Assembly: GCF_007002745.1 (NCBI RefSeq)
Contig: NZ_SGNY01000001.1
Location: 62,001 to 126,000 of the forward strand
Reading direction: 5' to 3'
Length of the DNA stretch: 64,000 bases
Origin: Martinezella rhizogenes
GTDB taxonomy: Bacteria > Pseudomonadota > Alphaproteobacteria > Rhizobiales > Rhizobiaceae
Positions 52,736-61,830 of the stretch are shown piece after piece. A program made the translations under genes and the position numbers. The notes beneath the pieces are model-generated. The model had not been told where the DNA came from, did no database searches, and worked only from the letters and a program-made list of their open reading frames with translations. Each line of letters starts with the position of its first letter. Within the stretch, counting starts at the first letter, position 1.

Positions 52736-53836
52736 TCAGCAGATATCCGTCGCCGAAATCTGGATGCCGAAGCCTTCAAGCCCGACATAATGACGTTCGC
52801 GGGTGGTCAGCAGCTTGATGGAGCTGATGCCGAGATCCTTGAGAATCTGCGCGCCGAGACCGATTTCCAGCCATTCGTTTTCGCGCGAACGGGCCTGGGC
52901 ATGCGCTTCGTCCGGGTCACGCGCCTTGCGGCGTCCGGCCACCTGGCCGACACCGACGGAGCCTTCGCGCAGATAGACGATGACACCGCGTCCTTCCTCG
53001 GCGATCTTCTGCATATAATGCCGCACCGGCTGGCGGTCCCCGAACACGTCGTCGGCGACGTTTTCGGGGTGCAGGCGAACGGGAATGTCAATGCCATCGC
53101 GGATATCGCCGAAAATCACCGCCATGTGCTGCATCGGATCCCAGGGCAGGGAATAGGTCTGCGCCTTGGCCGGCCCGAAGGGCGTCTCGATGGTGAAGGA
53201 GGATTCCATTTCCACCAGCGTTTCCTTGCGCTGGCGATAGGCGATGAGATCGGCGACCGAAACGTGTTTCATGCCGTGTTTGTCGGCAAAATCCAGAACC
53301 TGCGGGCCGCGCATCACGCTGCCATCATCATTCACCAGCTCGCTGATGACGCCGATAGGCGGCAGACCGGCCAGACGGCAGAGATCGACCGCTGCTTCGG
53401 TATGGCCGGAGCGCATCAAGACGCCGCCCTCACGGGAAATCAGCGGGAATATATGGCCCGGTCGGGTGAAATCGGATGCGCCGACATTGGGATTGGCGAG
53501 ATTGCGCACCGTGAGGGTGCGGTCATCGGCGGAAATACCCGTCGTTGTGCCGTGCTTGAAATCGACGCTGACGGTGAAGGCCGTCGTATGGGCGCTGTCA
53601 TTTTCCGCCACCATGGCGTTGAGGTTCAGCCGCTTGGCCTCCTCGCGTGGCATGGGCGCGCAGACGATGCCTGACGTGTGGCGCACGATCAGCGCCATTT
53701 TTTCCGGTGTGCAGTGAACCGCTGAAATGATCAGATCGCCTTCGTTCTCGCGGTCGTCATCGTCGGTCACAACGACGATTTCACCGGCTTCGAAAGCGCG
53801 GATGGCGTCGACAACGCGTTTCTGGTCATAGGCCAT
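52736..53836 (-). CDS. ribB: 3,4-Dihydroxy-2-butanone 4-phosphate synthase with degenerate GTP cyclohydrolase II half
   Basis: The N-terminal half (about 1-205) is a full RibB domain: VTDDDDRENEGDL, RHTSGIVCAPM, RPGHIFPLISREGGVLMRSGHTEAAVDLCRLAG. It makes the four-carbon precursor of riboflavin from ribulose 5-phosphate. The C-terminal half (about 210-366) aligns with GTP cyclohydrolase II but reads VADDVFGDRQPVRHY where three zinc cysteines are expected, so it should not bind zinc. Only RibB activity is predicted. ATG at 53836, 91 bp after aroC. Confidence 0.9.
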   Translation of the reverse strand: MAYDQKRVVDAIRAFEAGEIVVVTDDDDRENEGDLIISAVHCTPEKMALIVRHTSGIVCAPMPREEAKRLNLNAMVAENDSAHTTAFTVSVDFKHGTTTGISADDRTLTVRNLANPNVGASDFTRPGHIFPLISREGGVLMRSGHTEAAVDLCRLAGLPPIGVISELVNDDGSVMRGPQVLDFADKHGMKHVSVADLIAYRQRKETLVEMESSFTIETPFGPAKAQTYSLPWDPMQHMAVIFGDIRDGIDIPVRLHPENVADDVFGDRQPVRHYMQKIAEEGRGVIVYLREGSVGVGQVAGRRKARDPDEAHAQARSRENEWLEIGLGAQILKDLGISSIKLLTTRERHYVGLEGFGIQISATDIC

Positions 53837-53854
53837 GGCGATATCCCCTCACTT

Positions 53855-53932
53855 CAGAGCAACGGTTCGTTGCTCTTTTTGTTTCTTTAGCGGATTGTCC
53901 GAAAACCGCTTCACACTTTTCGGTCCGCTAAA
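53855..53932 (-). promoter_or_regulatory. Two tandem hairpins in the aroC-ribB gap
   Basis: A long hairpin (about 53885-53933) has outer arms CTTTAGCGGA / TCCGCTAAAG and inner CCGAAAA / TTTTCGG and includes the aroC stop. A second (about 53857-53877) has perfect arms AGAGCAACG / CGTTGCTCT with a three-base loop, just before the ribB ribosome site. The first may end aroC transcripts in part. The second could affect ribB translation. No FMN riboswitch core is seen. Confidence 0.5.
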
Positions 53933-55022
53933 GCCGGCCGGTCTGGCCGCGGTCCCTCAGATAATGGTCGGCAACGGTGCAGGCCACCATCGCCTCACCA
54001 ATCGGCACGGCGCGAATGCCGACGCAGGGGTCGTGGCGGCCCTTGGTGCGCACATCGACATTGTTGCCGTCGGTATCGATCGACAGGCGCTCCGTCAGAA
54101 TGGAGGAGGTGGGCTTGATGGCGAAGCGGGCGATGACAGGCTCACCGGTCGCAATACCGCCCAGAATGCCGCCGGCATGGTTGGACAGGAAAATCGGCTT
54201 GCCGTCATTGCCCATGCGCATCTGGTCGGCATTTTCTTCACCGGAAAGCTCGGCCGAGGCGAAACCTTCGCCGATCTCCACGCCCTTGACGGCGTTGATC
54301 GACATCAGGCTGGAGGTGATATCCTGATCGAGCTTGGCATAAATGGGGGCGCCGATGCCGGCCGGAACGCCTTCCGCCACCACTTCGACGACCGCGCCAA
54401 TCGAGGAGCCTGCCTTGCGAATGCTGTCCAGATACTCTTCCCAGACCGGCACCATCGCGGCGTCAGGGCAGAAGAACGGGTTCTGGTCGACCTGATCCCA
54501 ATCCCAGTTATCGCGGTTGATCTTGTGTTTGCCGATCTGCACCAGCGCGCCGCGCACATTGAGGCTTGGCACCACCTTGCGGGCGATCGCACCGGCGGCG
54601 ACACGCGCCGCCGTCTCGCGCGCGGAAGAACGCCCGCCGCCGCGATAGTCGCGAATGCCGTATTTCAGGTCATAGGTGAAATCCGCATGGCCCGGGCGGA
54701 ACCGTTTGGCGATCTCGCCATAATCCTTCGAACGCTGGTCGGTGTTTTCGATCAGCATGGAAATCGGCGTGCCCGTCGTTATCATCGTCTCGCCGTCCTC
54801 ATCCAGCATCACGCCGGAGAGAACCTTGACGATGTCGTCCTCGCGCCGCTGGGTGACGAAACGGCTCTGGCCGGGTTTGCGCTTGTCCATCCAGTGCTGC
54901 ACCTCGGCAAGGGTAAAGCGCAGGCCGGGCGGGCAGCCATCCACCACGCAGCCAAGTGCCGGCCCATGGCTTTCTCCCCAGGTGGTAACGCGAAAAAGAT
55001 GACCGAAGCTGTTATGCGACAT
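53928..55022 (-). CDS. aroC: Chorismate synthase
   Basis: Chorismate synthase turns EPSP into chorismate with reduced FMN as cofactor, the last shikimate step. At 364 residues the family motifs are complete: [12 protein letters not shown] (about 12), RPGHADFTY and [22 protein letters not shown] (about 125), with RGGRHDPC-like [15 protein letters not shown] near the C terminus. The ATG at 55022 is preferred to a TTG three codons earlier. Confidence 0.97.
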   Translation of the reverse strand: MSHNSFGHLFRVTTWGESHGPALGCVVDGCPPGLRFTLAEVQHWMDKRKPGQSRFVTQRREDDIVKVLSGVMLDEDGETMITTGTPISMLIENTDQRSKDYGEIAKRFRPGHADFTYDLKYGIRDYRGGGRSSARETAARVAAGAIARKVVPSLNVRGALVQIGKHKINRDNWDWDQVDQNPFFCPDAAMVPVWEEYLDSIRKAGSSIGAVVEVVAEGVPAGIGAPIYAKLDQDITSSLMSINAVKGVEIGEGFASAELSGEENADQMRMGNDGKPIFLSNHAGGILGGIATGEPVIARFAIKPTSSILTERLSIDTDGNNVDVRTKGRHDPCVGIRAVPIGEAMVACTVADHYLRDRGQTGRL

Positions 55023-55031
55023 AGTTCTCAA

Positions 55032-55457
55032 AACCGGAAAACAGGGCGCCTGCGGGTAGCGCCGTTTAAAACAAGCGGATTTGTCTTAGTGTAAATCCCG
55101 ACAAGGCAAAAGCCTTTCTTTCGCTGCGGCAGGATAAGTGCCGAACACGACATCGACACGCGTCTTCCCCATCCCGGCAACAGGCGCCGGGATGGGAGTG
55201 GACGGCGATTCGGGCCGGCGAGCGCGGTTTTTCGAGATGACGGAAATGTAAATGCGCCGCCGTTTTCCACGTTTATCCGCAGTTTTCCAATATTGCCGCG
55301 AAATGCGGTGTAAAAATCACTAACGGCTTGAACACGATCCCAAATCCGTTCATCAATTGGGCCGAAAATGTCATGGTTGCGGGCAATTTCCGCCACATTC
55401 GAAAGGCAATTCTTCATGCATGTAAGGTTTTCACGCAAATCCACGAAAGCTAGATCG
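55032..55457. other. Divergent intergenic region aroC-DUF1344 gene
   Basis: About 430 bases hold no clear gene. A perfect 11-bp stem, CCCATCCCGGC / GCCGGGATGGG, lies at 55168-55196 without a T-run. The part nearer the DUF1344 gene is A+T-richer. A small in-frame ATG at 55416 may be an alternative start of the next gene. Confidence 0.5.
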
Positions 55458-55718
55458 ATGCGTATGATGATTGCCGCCCTTCTGGCCACCGCCAACCTGC
55501 TGATGCCGATCAACAGCTTCGCCCAGAGCGTTGACGTGGAAGGCACGATCAGCAAGATCGATGCGAACGGGCTGAGCATTACGCTCAACGACGGCAAGAC
55601 CTACCGCGTGCCGGAAGAGTTCAACTTCGAAGGTTTGAAGGCGGGCGTGAAGGTCGTGGTTTTCTACACGGAAGTGGATGGGAAACGCGTGGTCGACGAT
55701 CTTCAGGTCGTTGAGTAA
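55458..55718 (+). CDS. DUF1344-type small periplasmic protein
   Basis: The 86-residue product has a signal peptide (MRMMIAALLATANLLMPI, ending near FAQS) and the beta-rich DUF1344 body: VDVEGTISKIDANGLSITLNDGKTYRVPEEF and GVKVVVFYTEVDGKRVVDDLQVV. The function of this family is unknown. The starts at 55416, 55458 and 55464 are all in frame; 55458 fits the signal peptide. A repeat (A3) follows at 65 bp. Confidence 0.78.
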   Translation: MRMMIAALLATANLLMPINSFAQSVDVEGTISKIDANGLSITLNDGKTYRVPEEFNFEGLKAGVKVVVFYTEVDGKRVVDDLQVVE

Positions 55719-55782
55719 GGCGGCTCGGGTTTACGCATCATCATCCTAAAACCGCCATTGTGAAATGAGCGTTTGCACCTTG

Positions 55783-55906
55783 TTTCTTCTCCCCGCCGGG
55801 GAGAAGTCCGCGGCAGCGGGATGAGGGGGCAAGCTCTCCGAAATCCGGCAACGTCACCCCCTCATCTGACCCTTCGGGCCATCTTCTCCCCGGCGGGGAG
55901 AAGAAA
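55783..55906. repeat. 124-bp RIME-like repeat, copy A3
   Basis: Outer flanks run in the same direction as A1 (GTCCGCGGCAGCG first, CCCTTCGGGCCAT last), but the centre AGCTCTCCGAAATCCGGC runs opposite to A1. It separates the DUF1344 gene from the convergent phosphatase gene, where it may act as a terminator. Confidence 0.8.
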
Positions 55907-55975
55907 TATGCGGCACCGTCCTGCGAATATACAAGCGTCTCAAAGACGCCGCCGAGGGCTATTCCCGGTGATCCC

Positions 55976-56569
55976 TCACGACACCCACTCCGCACTGTTC
56001 CCGTCGATCTCGACCTTCAAAATCCGGTCCTGCGGGATTTGCGTGCGTGACGCCTCATCCTTGTCCATGCCTGACACCAGCCGGAAGATCGAGCGGATGA
56101 CGCCGCCGTGGCAGACGCAGACTGTCGGCCTGTCCACGGAGGAGAGCCATGCGCCGATGCGCCAGGAGAGGATTTCGTAGCTTTCGGCATCCTGGCCGGG
56201 GGGAATGAAATCCCACTTGTTGGCCTTGCGCGCCTTCACCCGGTCGGGAAACTCTTTTTTGAGTTCCGGCAGGGTCTGCCCCTCCCAGTCGCCGAAGGAA
56301 ACTTCGATCAGGCGGTCGTCGGTGCGGTAGGCAAGGGGGTCGAGACCCATCGCGCCGCGCATCAGTTCCATGGTTTCGCGCGTGCGCCCAAGCGGGCTTG
56401 CCACATAGTCGAAATCCGTGGCCCGCTCGCCGAGCAAATGGGCGAGCAGCCTGCCATTGCCGACCGCCTGCTGGCGGCCGAAATCGTTGAGCGGAATGTC
56501 TTTCTGGCCCTGAAGCCGGCGTATCGCATTCCAGTCCGTTTGTCCGTGCCGGATCACATAGACGAGCAA
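55976..56569 (-). CDS. Histidine phosphatase (phosphoglycerate mutase-like)
   Basis: The branch-1 histidine phosphatase fold of 197 residues has the catalytic RHGQTDWN (His at about residue 8), RTRETMELM, and VCHGGVIRSIFRL with the second His. The acid Glu lies in LIEVSFGDWEGQTL. It lacks the long inserts of cofactor-dependent phosphoglycerate mutase, so a general phosphatase role is more likely. TTG start. It lies 32 bp after fabI, likely co-transcribed. Confidence 0.88.
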   Translation of the reverse strand: MLVYVIRHGQTDWNAIRRLQGQKDIPLNDFGRQQAVGNGRLLAHLLGERATDFDYVASPLGRTRETMELMRGAMGLDPLAYRTDDRLIEVSFGDWEGQTLPELKKEFPDRVKARKANKWDFIPPGQDAESYEILSWRIGAWLSSVDRPTVCVCHGGVIRSIFRLVSGMDKDEASRTQIPQDRILKVEIDGNSAEWVS

Positions 56570-56601
56570 GGCGATACCCCTGTTTCAAGCATTCCTGATG
56601 G

Positions 56602-57420
56602 TTAGTCCTTCACCACCGAAATGTCAGGCGCATCCACCGCCTTCATACCGATGGTGTGATAACCGGAATCGACATGGTGGATTTCACCGGTCACCGCGGT
56701 CGAAAGATCGGACAGCAGGTAAAGCGCCGATTTGCCGACTTCCTCGATGGAAACGGTGCGCTTCAGCGGCGCATTATATTCGTTCCACTTGAGAATATAA
56801 CGGAAGTCGCCGATGCCGGAAGCGGCAAGCGTCTTGATCGGGCCGGCGGAAACGGCGTTGACGCGGATGCCGCGATTGCCGAGATCGACGGCGAGATAAC
56901 GCACGCTGGCCTCAAGTGCGGCCTTGGCCACACCCATGACGTTGTAGTTCGGCATGACCTTCTCGGCACCGTAATAGGTGAGCGTAATGATCGAGCCGCC
57001 ATCATTCATGATAGGCTCCGCACGCTTGGCGACAGCGGCCAGCGAAAACACGGAAATATCCATGGTGCGGTTGAAATTGTCGCGGCTTGTGTCGAGGTAA
57101 CGACCCGTCAGCTCGTCCTTGTCGGAAAACGCAATGGCGTGCACGACGAAGTCGATCTTGCCCCAGTGCTTTTCCAGCGACGCAAAAACATCATCGATCG
57201 TCCCGAGGTCCGTCACGTCACAGTGGCCAGCCATGAAGGCGCCAAGTTCCTGTGCGAGCGGCTCGACACGCTTCTTCAGCGCGTCACCCTGCCATGTGAG
57301 TGCGAGTTCCGCACCTGCATCCGCGCAGGCCTTTGCAATGCCCCAAGCGATTGAACGATTATTGGCGACGCCCATGATGAGGCCGCGTTTGCCAGCCATG
57401 AGGCCGGATGCCTGAGCCAT
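56602..57420 (-). CDS. fabI: Enoyl-[acyl-carrier-protein] reductase (NADH)
   Basis: FabI does the last step of each fatty-acid elongation cycle. The 272-residue SDR-like protein has GVANNRSIAWGIAKA (cofactor loop, about 17), the unusual Y-x6-K pair in TYYGAEKVMPNYNVMGVAKAAL (about 149-167), and SAGPIKTLAASGI. Many alphaproteobacteria carry more than one FabI; no second copy is in this window. ATG after GGGAGCAT; clearly coding along its length. Confidence 0.95.
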   Translation of the reverse strand: MAQASGLMAGKRGLIMGVANNRSIAWGIAKACADAGAELALTWQGDALKKRVEPLAQELGAFMAGHCDVTDLGTIDDVFASLEKHWGKIDFVVHAIAFSDKDELTGRYLDTSRDNFNRTMDISVFSLAAVAKRAEPIMNDGGSIITLTYYGAEKVMPNYNVMGVAKAALEASVRYLAVDLGNRGIRVNAVSAGPIKTLAASGIGDFRYILKWNEYNAPLKRTVSIEEVGKSALYLLSDLSTAVTGEIHHVDSGYHTIGMKAVDAPDISVVKD

Positions 57421-57551
57421 TTTATGCTCCCTGATACTTTCGATTGATCCTGCCTATGGCATAGGCTGCAATCCGGTTCAAGATTGCCAAAGATCATCAA
57501 CTGTTAGGGAGCGTAACAAAGGGTGCGTTGTCCCGGCTATTCGCAAAACTT

Positions 57552-58667
57552 TCACAAATAGAGGCCTTCGCGCATGTGGCGCATGAGGTCGGTCACCTTT
57601 TCATCCGGCTTTTCGAGCAGAACAATGCGCAATTCGATGACGAGATCGCCATATTCACCCTTGCCATCGGCAAGGCCCTTGCCGGCAAGCCGCAGCACGC
57701 GGTCCGAGCCGGACCAGGCCGGAATGCTGAGATTTTCTTCGCCAAGCGGAGTGCGGACTTTCGTTTCGCAGCCCAGAACCGCATCACCAAGCGAGATCGG
57801 CAAAGTCGTGTGAATATCGAATCCGCGAATGGAAAAGGCGTCGTCGCGTGCGGCAAGCAACGTCACGGCAAGATCGCCGCGCGCCATGCCGGGAAGTTTC
57901 AGCCCCTGTCCCTTTAACCTCACCACATGGCCATCGGTCATGCCGGGTTCCAGCTGGAAGCGGGCTTCCCGCTCTTCGGCAAGCCCAATGGTAACCCATT
58001 TGCGCTCCAGAAGATCGGTAACCGAGATGGTGGCTTCGGCCGTAATATCAGGTGCCTTTTCCGCAACCGGCTGCGGCGTGCGGAACCGGCGCACGAGGGC
58101 GCTGAAGAGATTGCCGGCAAGCGAGGCGGGCGTGGATTTGTCGTCAGCAGCGGCCGGTTGTGCCGTTTCACCCGTCCCCGGAATATCGCTTTTTGTGCCG
58201 CTGGCTGCAGCCTTGGCCGCTTCCGCCGCCTGTTGCACCTTGGGGTCGTTTTGTGCATCGGCCCCGAAAATACGCTCGACGATATCCTCGGCCGTCTCAG
58301 GTTTTCCGTCGGTTTTCTGGCCGGTCTGCGCCCGGTTGCGGGCATCGGCGCGGGCCAGTTCCTCCATCAGCTTCTCAGCCGCCTTGGCGCGTTCGGCAGC
58401 CTCGCGCGCGGCCTCCCGCTGCTGCATGATGGTTTCGCCGCGCTTCTTCTTCTCGGCCGCCTGGCGGGCCTGATCGTAAAGATCGCGCTTCTTGGGGTCT
58501 TTTAAAAGGTCATAAGCTTGCCCGACTTCAGCGAATCGCGCCGAAGCATCGGGATCGTCGCGATTGGCGTCCGGATGGACGGTTTTCGCCTTCGTGCGCC
58601 AGGCAGCCTTGATTTCCTCATGGCGGGCGTCACGTTTCACGCCGAGGATCGAATATGGATCGCGCAT
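57552..58667 (-). CDS. DnaJ-family (CbpA-like) co-chaperone
   Basis: The N-terminal J domain (about 3-68) has the HPD motif in VHPDANRDD. An Ala/Glu/Lys/Arg-rich charged linker (about 70-200) follows, then a DnaJ C-terminal substrate domain (about 215-370) with GMTDGHVVRLKGQGLKLPG and DLVIELRIVLL. The zinc-finger region of DnaJ proper is absent, as in CbpA. It stimulates DnaK. ATG at 58667; a GTG three codons earlier is possible. Confidence 0.9.
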   Translation of the reverse strand: MRDPYSILGVKRDARHEEIKAAWRTKAKTVHPDANRDDPDASARFAEVGQAYDLLKDPKKRDLYDQARQAAEKKKRGETIMQQREAAREAAERAKAAEKLMEELARADARNRAQTGQKTDGKPETAEDIVERIFGADAQNDPKVQQAAEAAKAAASGTKSDIPGTGETAQPAAADDKSTPASLAGNLFSALVRRFRTPQPVAEKAPDITAEATISVTDLLERKWVTIGLAEEREARFQLEPGMTDGHVVRLKGQGLKLPGMARGDLAVTLLAARDDAFSIRGFDIHTTLPISLGDAVLGCETKVRTPLGEENLSIPAWSGSDRVLRLAGKGLADGKGEYGDLVIELRIVLLEKPDEKVTDLMRHMREGLYL

Positions 58668-58875
58668 GCGAAACACCAGTTACGTTGGCTCAGTCTGCCG
58701 CCGTTCATGGCGCAATCCTGAAACTAACCCCTCCGAAAAGGGATGCCGCGATCATTCACGTACACGCCCTCGGTTTAATCAACGTCGACTGTTGCAATAA
58801 GTTGCTAATCACTCCTTTACGCAGGAAGCGCGGCGCGGGGTGGCCGGGCTTATTCCATGCGCCAAGGTAAATAGA

Positions 58876-59325
58876 TTATTTCTGCTCGAAGCGGGTCATC
58901 AACCACTCGCCGGTTTCCGAGAGGCAGGCCTGTCCGGAATAAGCGGCCACACCTTCGAAGGAGTGGCGCGTCGTCCTGAAATCGCGGCAGACGAAACCGC
59001 TGGATTTGTCTTCGTGAATGGCGGTCACGACGCCGGCGCTGCCGGTTGAGGCATTGGCCCAGGGCAGCGGCTGGTCGGCAAGTTTGGCAAGATCGGCCGA
59101 TGTTACCGCGTTGCGGATGGTCGCATCATCGGTCTGCTGGCCATTATTTTGCTGGTTGGGAACGGAGGCCGTGGAGAGCGAGCGGTCGACCTTGTCGCCG
59201 CCGAACAGATCGAGGCTGACACAACCGCTCAGCACCACGAGCATGGACACGACGGCGGAAACTTCCGCGATCGACGAAAGGAGGCCCTTTGTTCGACTGT
59301 TCGACTTTGCTATGACGGTCACCAT
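58876..59325 (-). CDS. Putative lipoprotein, surface-antigen (RT0821/Lpp0805) type
   Basis: The 149-residue protein starts with a basic segment and a hydrophobic stretch ending in [14 protein letters not shown], a lipobox with Cys at about 34. The C-terminal part ([49 protein letters not shown]) matches RT0821/Lpp0805-type surface proteins, with two Cys likely paired. The start (59325 or 59355) is not settled, since neither has a good ribosome site. It is divergent from pdxH, 56 bp away. Confidence 0.78.
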   Translation of the reverse strand: MVTVIAKSNSRTKGLLSSIAEVSAVVSMLVVLSGCVSLDLFGGDKVDRSLSTASVPNQQNNGQQTDDATIRNAVTSADLAKLADQPLPWANASTGSAGVVTAIHEDKSSGFVCRDFRTTRHSFEGVAAYSGQACLSETGEWLMTRFEQK

Positions 59326-59381
59326 CTTTCGCCAGAAATCATCTCTGGGGTCCAAATCAGCTCGGGAGCATTTTAGTCAAT

Positions 59382-60002
59382 ATGTCGGAAACGGGGTTAA
59401 CATCCAGTGACTTCACGGAAGAAAATGAACCTTTCACCCTTTTTGCCGAATGGCTGAAGGATGCGACGGCTTCCGAAATCAACGATCCGAACGCGGTAGC
59501 GCTCGCAACCGTCGATGAAAATGGCCTGCCGAATGTGCGCATGGTGCTGTTGAAAGACGTCGATGATCGCGGCTTCGTTTTCTATACGAACTTCGAAAGC
59601 CAGAAGGGCCGCGAGATCCTTGGCCAGAAAAAAGCGGCCATGTGTTTCCACTGGAAAAGCCTGAGACGGCAGGTGCGTCTGCGCGGCGAGGTGGAGATCG
59701 TCACGGATGCGGAGGCGGATGCCTATTACGCTTCCCGCCCGCGCGGCAGCCGCATCGGCGCCTGGGCGTCCAAGCAGTCGCGACCGCTGGAAGGCCGTTT
59801 CGCGCTGGAAAAGGCGGTGGCCGAATATACCGCCAAATATGCCATCGGCGATATTCCGCGCCCGGCCCACTGGTCCGGTTTTCGCATTCGCCCGGTCAGC
59901 ATCGAATTCTGGCACGACCGCAAATTTCGCCTGCATGACCGCGTCGAATTCCGCCGCGAGACGCCGGATGCGCCGTGGTCGAAGGTTCGTATGTATCCTT
60001 GA
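59382..60002 (+). CDS. pdxH: Pyridoxamine 5'-phosphate oxidase
   Basis: PdxH oxidises pyridoxamine or pyridoxine 5'-phosphate to pyridoxal 5'-phosphate with FMN. The 206-residue protein has [75 protein letters not shown], and the C-terminal [20 protein letters not shown] with the FMN-binding Arg. It is full length. Confidence 0.97.
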   Translation: MSETGLTSSDFTEENEPFTLFAEWLKDATASEINDPNAVALATVDENGLPNVRMVLLKDVDDRGFVFYTNFESQKGREILGQKKAAMCFHWKSLRRQVRLRGEVEIVTDAEADAYYASRPRGSRIGAWASKQSRPLEGRFALEKAVAEYTAKYAIGDIPRPAHWSGFRIRPVSIEFWHDRKFRLHDRVEFRRETPDAPWSKVRMYP

Positions 60003-60032
60003 CGGCGGGGAGGACAGGCCGGTGCGGCCTGC

Positions 60033-60812
60033 CTATTTCAACAGCGAATCGAACAGCGGCAGGCCGATGACGGCGGAAATGGCGATCAGGCCGTAGCAGA
60101 TGCGTCTGAATGCGGCCTCATCGGCAAATCCGTGCAGGCGCGCGCCGGCATAAAGACCTGCCCCGTAAAACGGCAGGGCCAGCAGGAAAAAAACGAAGAC
60201 ATCGGCGGTGAAAAGACCACCGAAAAAATAGCTTGCCGTGGAAATCACGGTCGAAACCGCGAAATAAAGAATGACATTGGCGCGCACGAAGGCGCCTTTG
60301 AGCGCCCCGCCAAGCCAATAGGCAACCACGGGCGGCCCACCCAGCTGCGCCGCACCCGAAAACAGCCCGGCCAGAAACCCGGTAAACAGTGTCAGAGGCG
60401 TCTTCGGCCGCCCGCTATACCGCCAGCCGGACAGCAGAAATAACAGAAGCACAACGACCACGGTGGAAATGATCCAGCGCAGGGTCAACGGATCGCCATG
60501 GGAAAGCAGCAGGGTTCCAAGCGGCACGCCAACAAGTGCGCCTGCCGCCATGGTGAAAACCTCACGCCGGTCCGCCATGCGAAACGCTGGCGGTATCATG
60601 CCAAGCGTCAACACGCCGTCCACCACTAGCAGAACCGCTGACGCGATGCGCGGTCCGACGATCGCGCTTGCCAGCGGAATGAAGATGAGTGCTGCGCCGA
60701 AGCCGGAAAAGCCGCGGGCGAGACCGGCGAGAAATGCCGCACCCGCAAACATGGCCAGCAGCGACGGGCTATGGGCGGTGATGAGGGACGAGAAAAAATC
60801 GAGATAAGGCAT
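60033..60812 (-). CDS. TauE/SafE (DUF81) family membrane permease
   Basis: The 259-residue protein has about eight membrane segments in two repeats, each led by a GFGAALIF or LGGPPVVAYWLGG type motif. The family exports or imports sulfur-containing or carboxylate anions; the substrate is not predictable. ATG 60812 is preferred over a GTG at 60824. It converges with pdxH, 30 bp from that gene's stop. Confidence 0.83.
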   Translation of the reverse strand: MPYLDFFSSLITAHSPSLLAMFAGAAFLAGLARGFSGFGAALIFIPLASAIVGPRIASAVLLVVDGVLTLGMIPPAFRMADRREVFTMAAGALVGVPLGTLLLSHGDPLTLRWIISTVVVVLLLFLLSGWRYSGRPKTPLTLFTGFLAGLFSGAAQLGGPPVVAYWLGGALKGAFVRANVILYFAVSTVISTASYFFGGLFTADVFVFFLLALPFYGAGLYAGARLHGFADEAAFRRICYGLIAISAVIGLPLFDSLLK

Positions 60813-60946
60813 GGGTGACGGCACTGTTTCGAATGACTGTTCCTATCGCGACGGCGGGCATCTGTCGCGGAGATTTCCGTTCAGGGTCGCGAAACATCCT
60901 TTCGGATCGACGCGGCCGGAGAATCGTGGTTAGAGTTGTAGCGCAC

Positions 60947-60961
60947 GAACAAAGGATGAAC
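60947..60961 (+). promoter_or_regulatory. LexA-like box overlapping the mazG-type ribosome site
   Basis: GAAC-AAAGGAT-GAAC fits the LexA spacing. It overlaps the AAGGA ribosome site and ends two bases before the ATG, so a LexA complex would block transcription only if the promoter is close. This overlap also raises the chance that the match is accidental. Confidence 0.4.
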
Positions 60962-60963
60962 AA

Positions 60964-61269
60964 ATGTTTGCTGACACGATGCGTCGGTTTGAAGAGGCCT
61001 CGCAAAAATATGCCGCTGAAAACGGAATATTCCGCGATCCGGACTGGTACATGCTGAAGCTTCAGGAAGAGGTTGGCGAGGTCACGCAGGCCTGGAACCG
61101 GCTGACGGGGCGGGGGCGCATCAAGGGCAGGAGCAAAGAGGAGATGAAGCGGGATCTGGCCGACGAAACCGCTGATCTCCTCGGCCATGTGCTGTTGCTG
61201 GCCCATTATAATGGTCTCGATATTGAAGGAGCGATCGAGCGCAAGTGGCGTTTCAGGCCGGGGGGCTGA
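60964..61269 (+). CDS. MazG-like nucleotide pyrophosphohydrolase
   Basis: This 101-residue all-alpha protein has the metal-binding pattern EExxE plus ExxD: LKLQEEVGEVTQAW (about 33-46) and LADETADLLGHVLLLAHYNG (about 67-86). MazG and related enzymes hydrolyse non-standard dNTPs, cleaning the nucleotide pool. The protein is a single-domain version. Start ATG with AAGGA six bases ahead. Confidence 0.82.
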   Translation: MFADTMRRFEEASQKYAAENGIFRDPDWYMLKLQEEVGEVTQAWNRLTGRGRIKGRSKEEMKRDLADETADLLGHVLLLAHYNGLDIEGAIERKWRFRPGG

Positions 61270-61323
61270 CGATCCGCTGAGAAGGCCCGATCGTTGCGGC
61301 ATCGTGCCGTTGGTCTGGTGTCT

Positions 61324-61702
61324 TTATGACAGCGAGACGATAAAGAACAGGATCGCAAGAACGGTGGCTACCGGTGTCATGACCAGCCGTTCTGCGCGGC
61401 TCTTCGACATTGCGTTCAATCCAATGCTCACCGCAAGATAGCAGGCGATGATCCAGATGCCGGGTTCGATCCAGCTTGCCGGCCAGATCGCTGCGAAGCC
61501 TGCCTTTTGCAGCGGAAAAAGACGCCATAAGGCCATAGATCGCAAGAGAAGCGACACTTGCAATTCTTTGCCTGACCGGCAGCACACGGCTTGCGCCGCC
61601 CCAGGCAAAACGGCCGAAAGGCGCACCGGCGGCGAGGGTGATCTGAAACGCGGAGAGAGAGAGCAATACAAGCGTCGCGAGCGACACGGCGACAAGCAGC
61701 AT
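61324..61702 (-). pseudogene. Frameshifted four-helix membrane protein gene
   Basis: The ATG at 61702 (after CCGGAG) opens a frame coding MLLVAVSLATLVLLSLSAF (helix 1) and IASVASLAIYGLMASFS (helix 2), but after about 68 codons its reading becomes basic and non-membrane. The +1-shifted frame continues with WIEPGIWIIACYLAVSIGLNA (helix 3) and LVMTPVATVLAILFFIVSL (helix 4) to a stop at 61324. A run of five T on the minus strand (plus 61516-61520) lies where the two join; one base fewer would restore a protein of about 126 residues. No family is recognised. Confidence 0.7.
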
Positions 61703-61830
61703 GACCACTCCGGTTATGGATGCGCCGACGGAGGCGCCTGACCAATATCGGCGTTCCGGCCGTTACGACCGCCACTATAAGTCCAAATGGCGAAAGGCGT
61801 GTGACGCGCATTCACATCACGGCCCACTTT

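Noticed and set aside
53837..53927. FMN riboswitch before ribB
   Set aside because: The gap is too short and lacks the conserved RFN core; only two simple hairpins are present.
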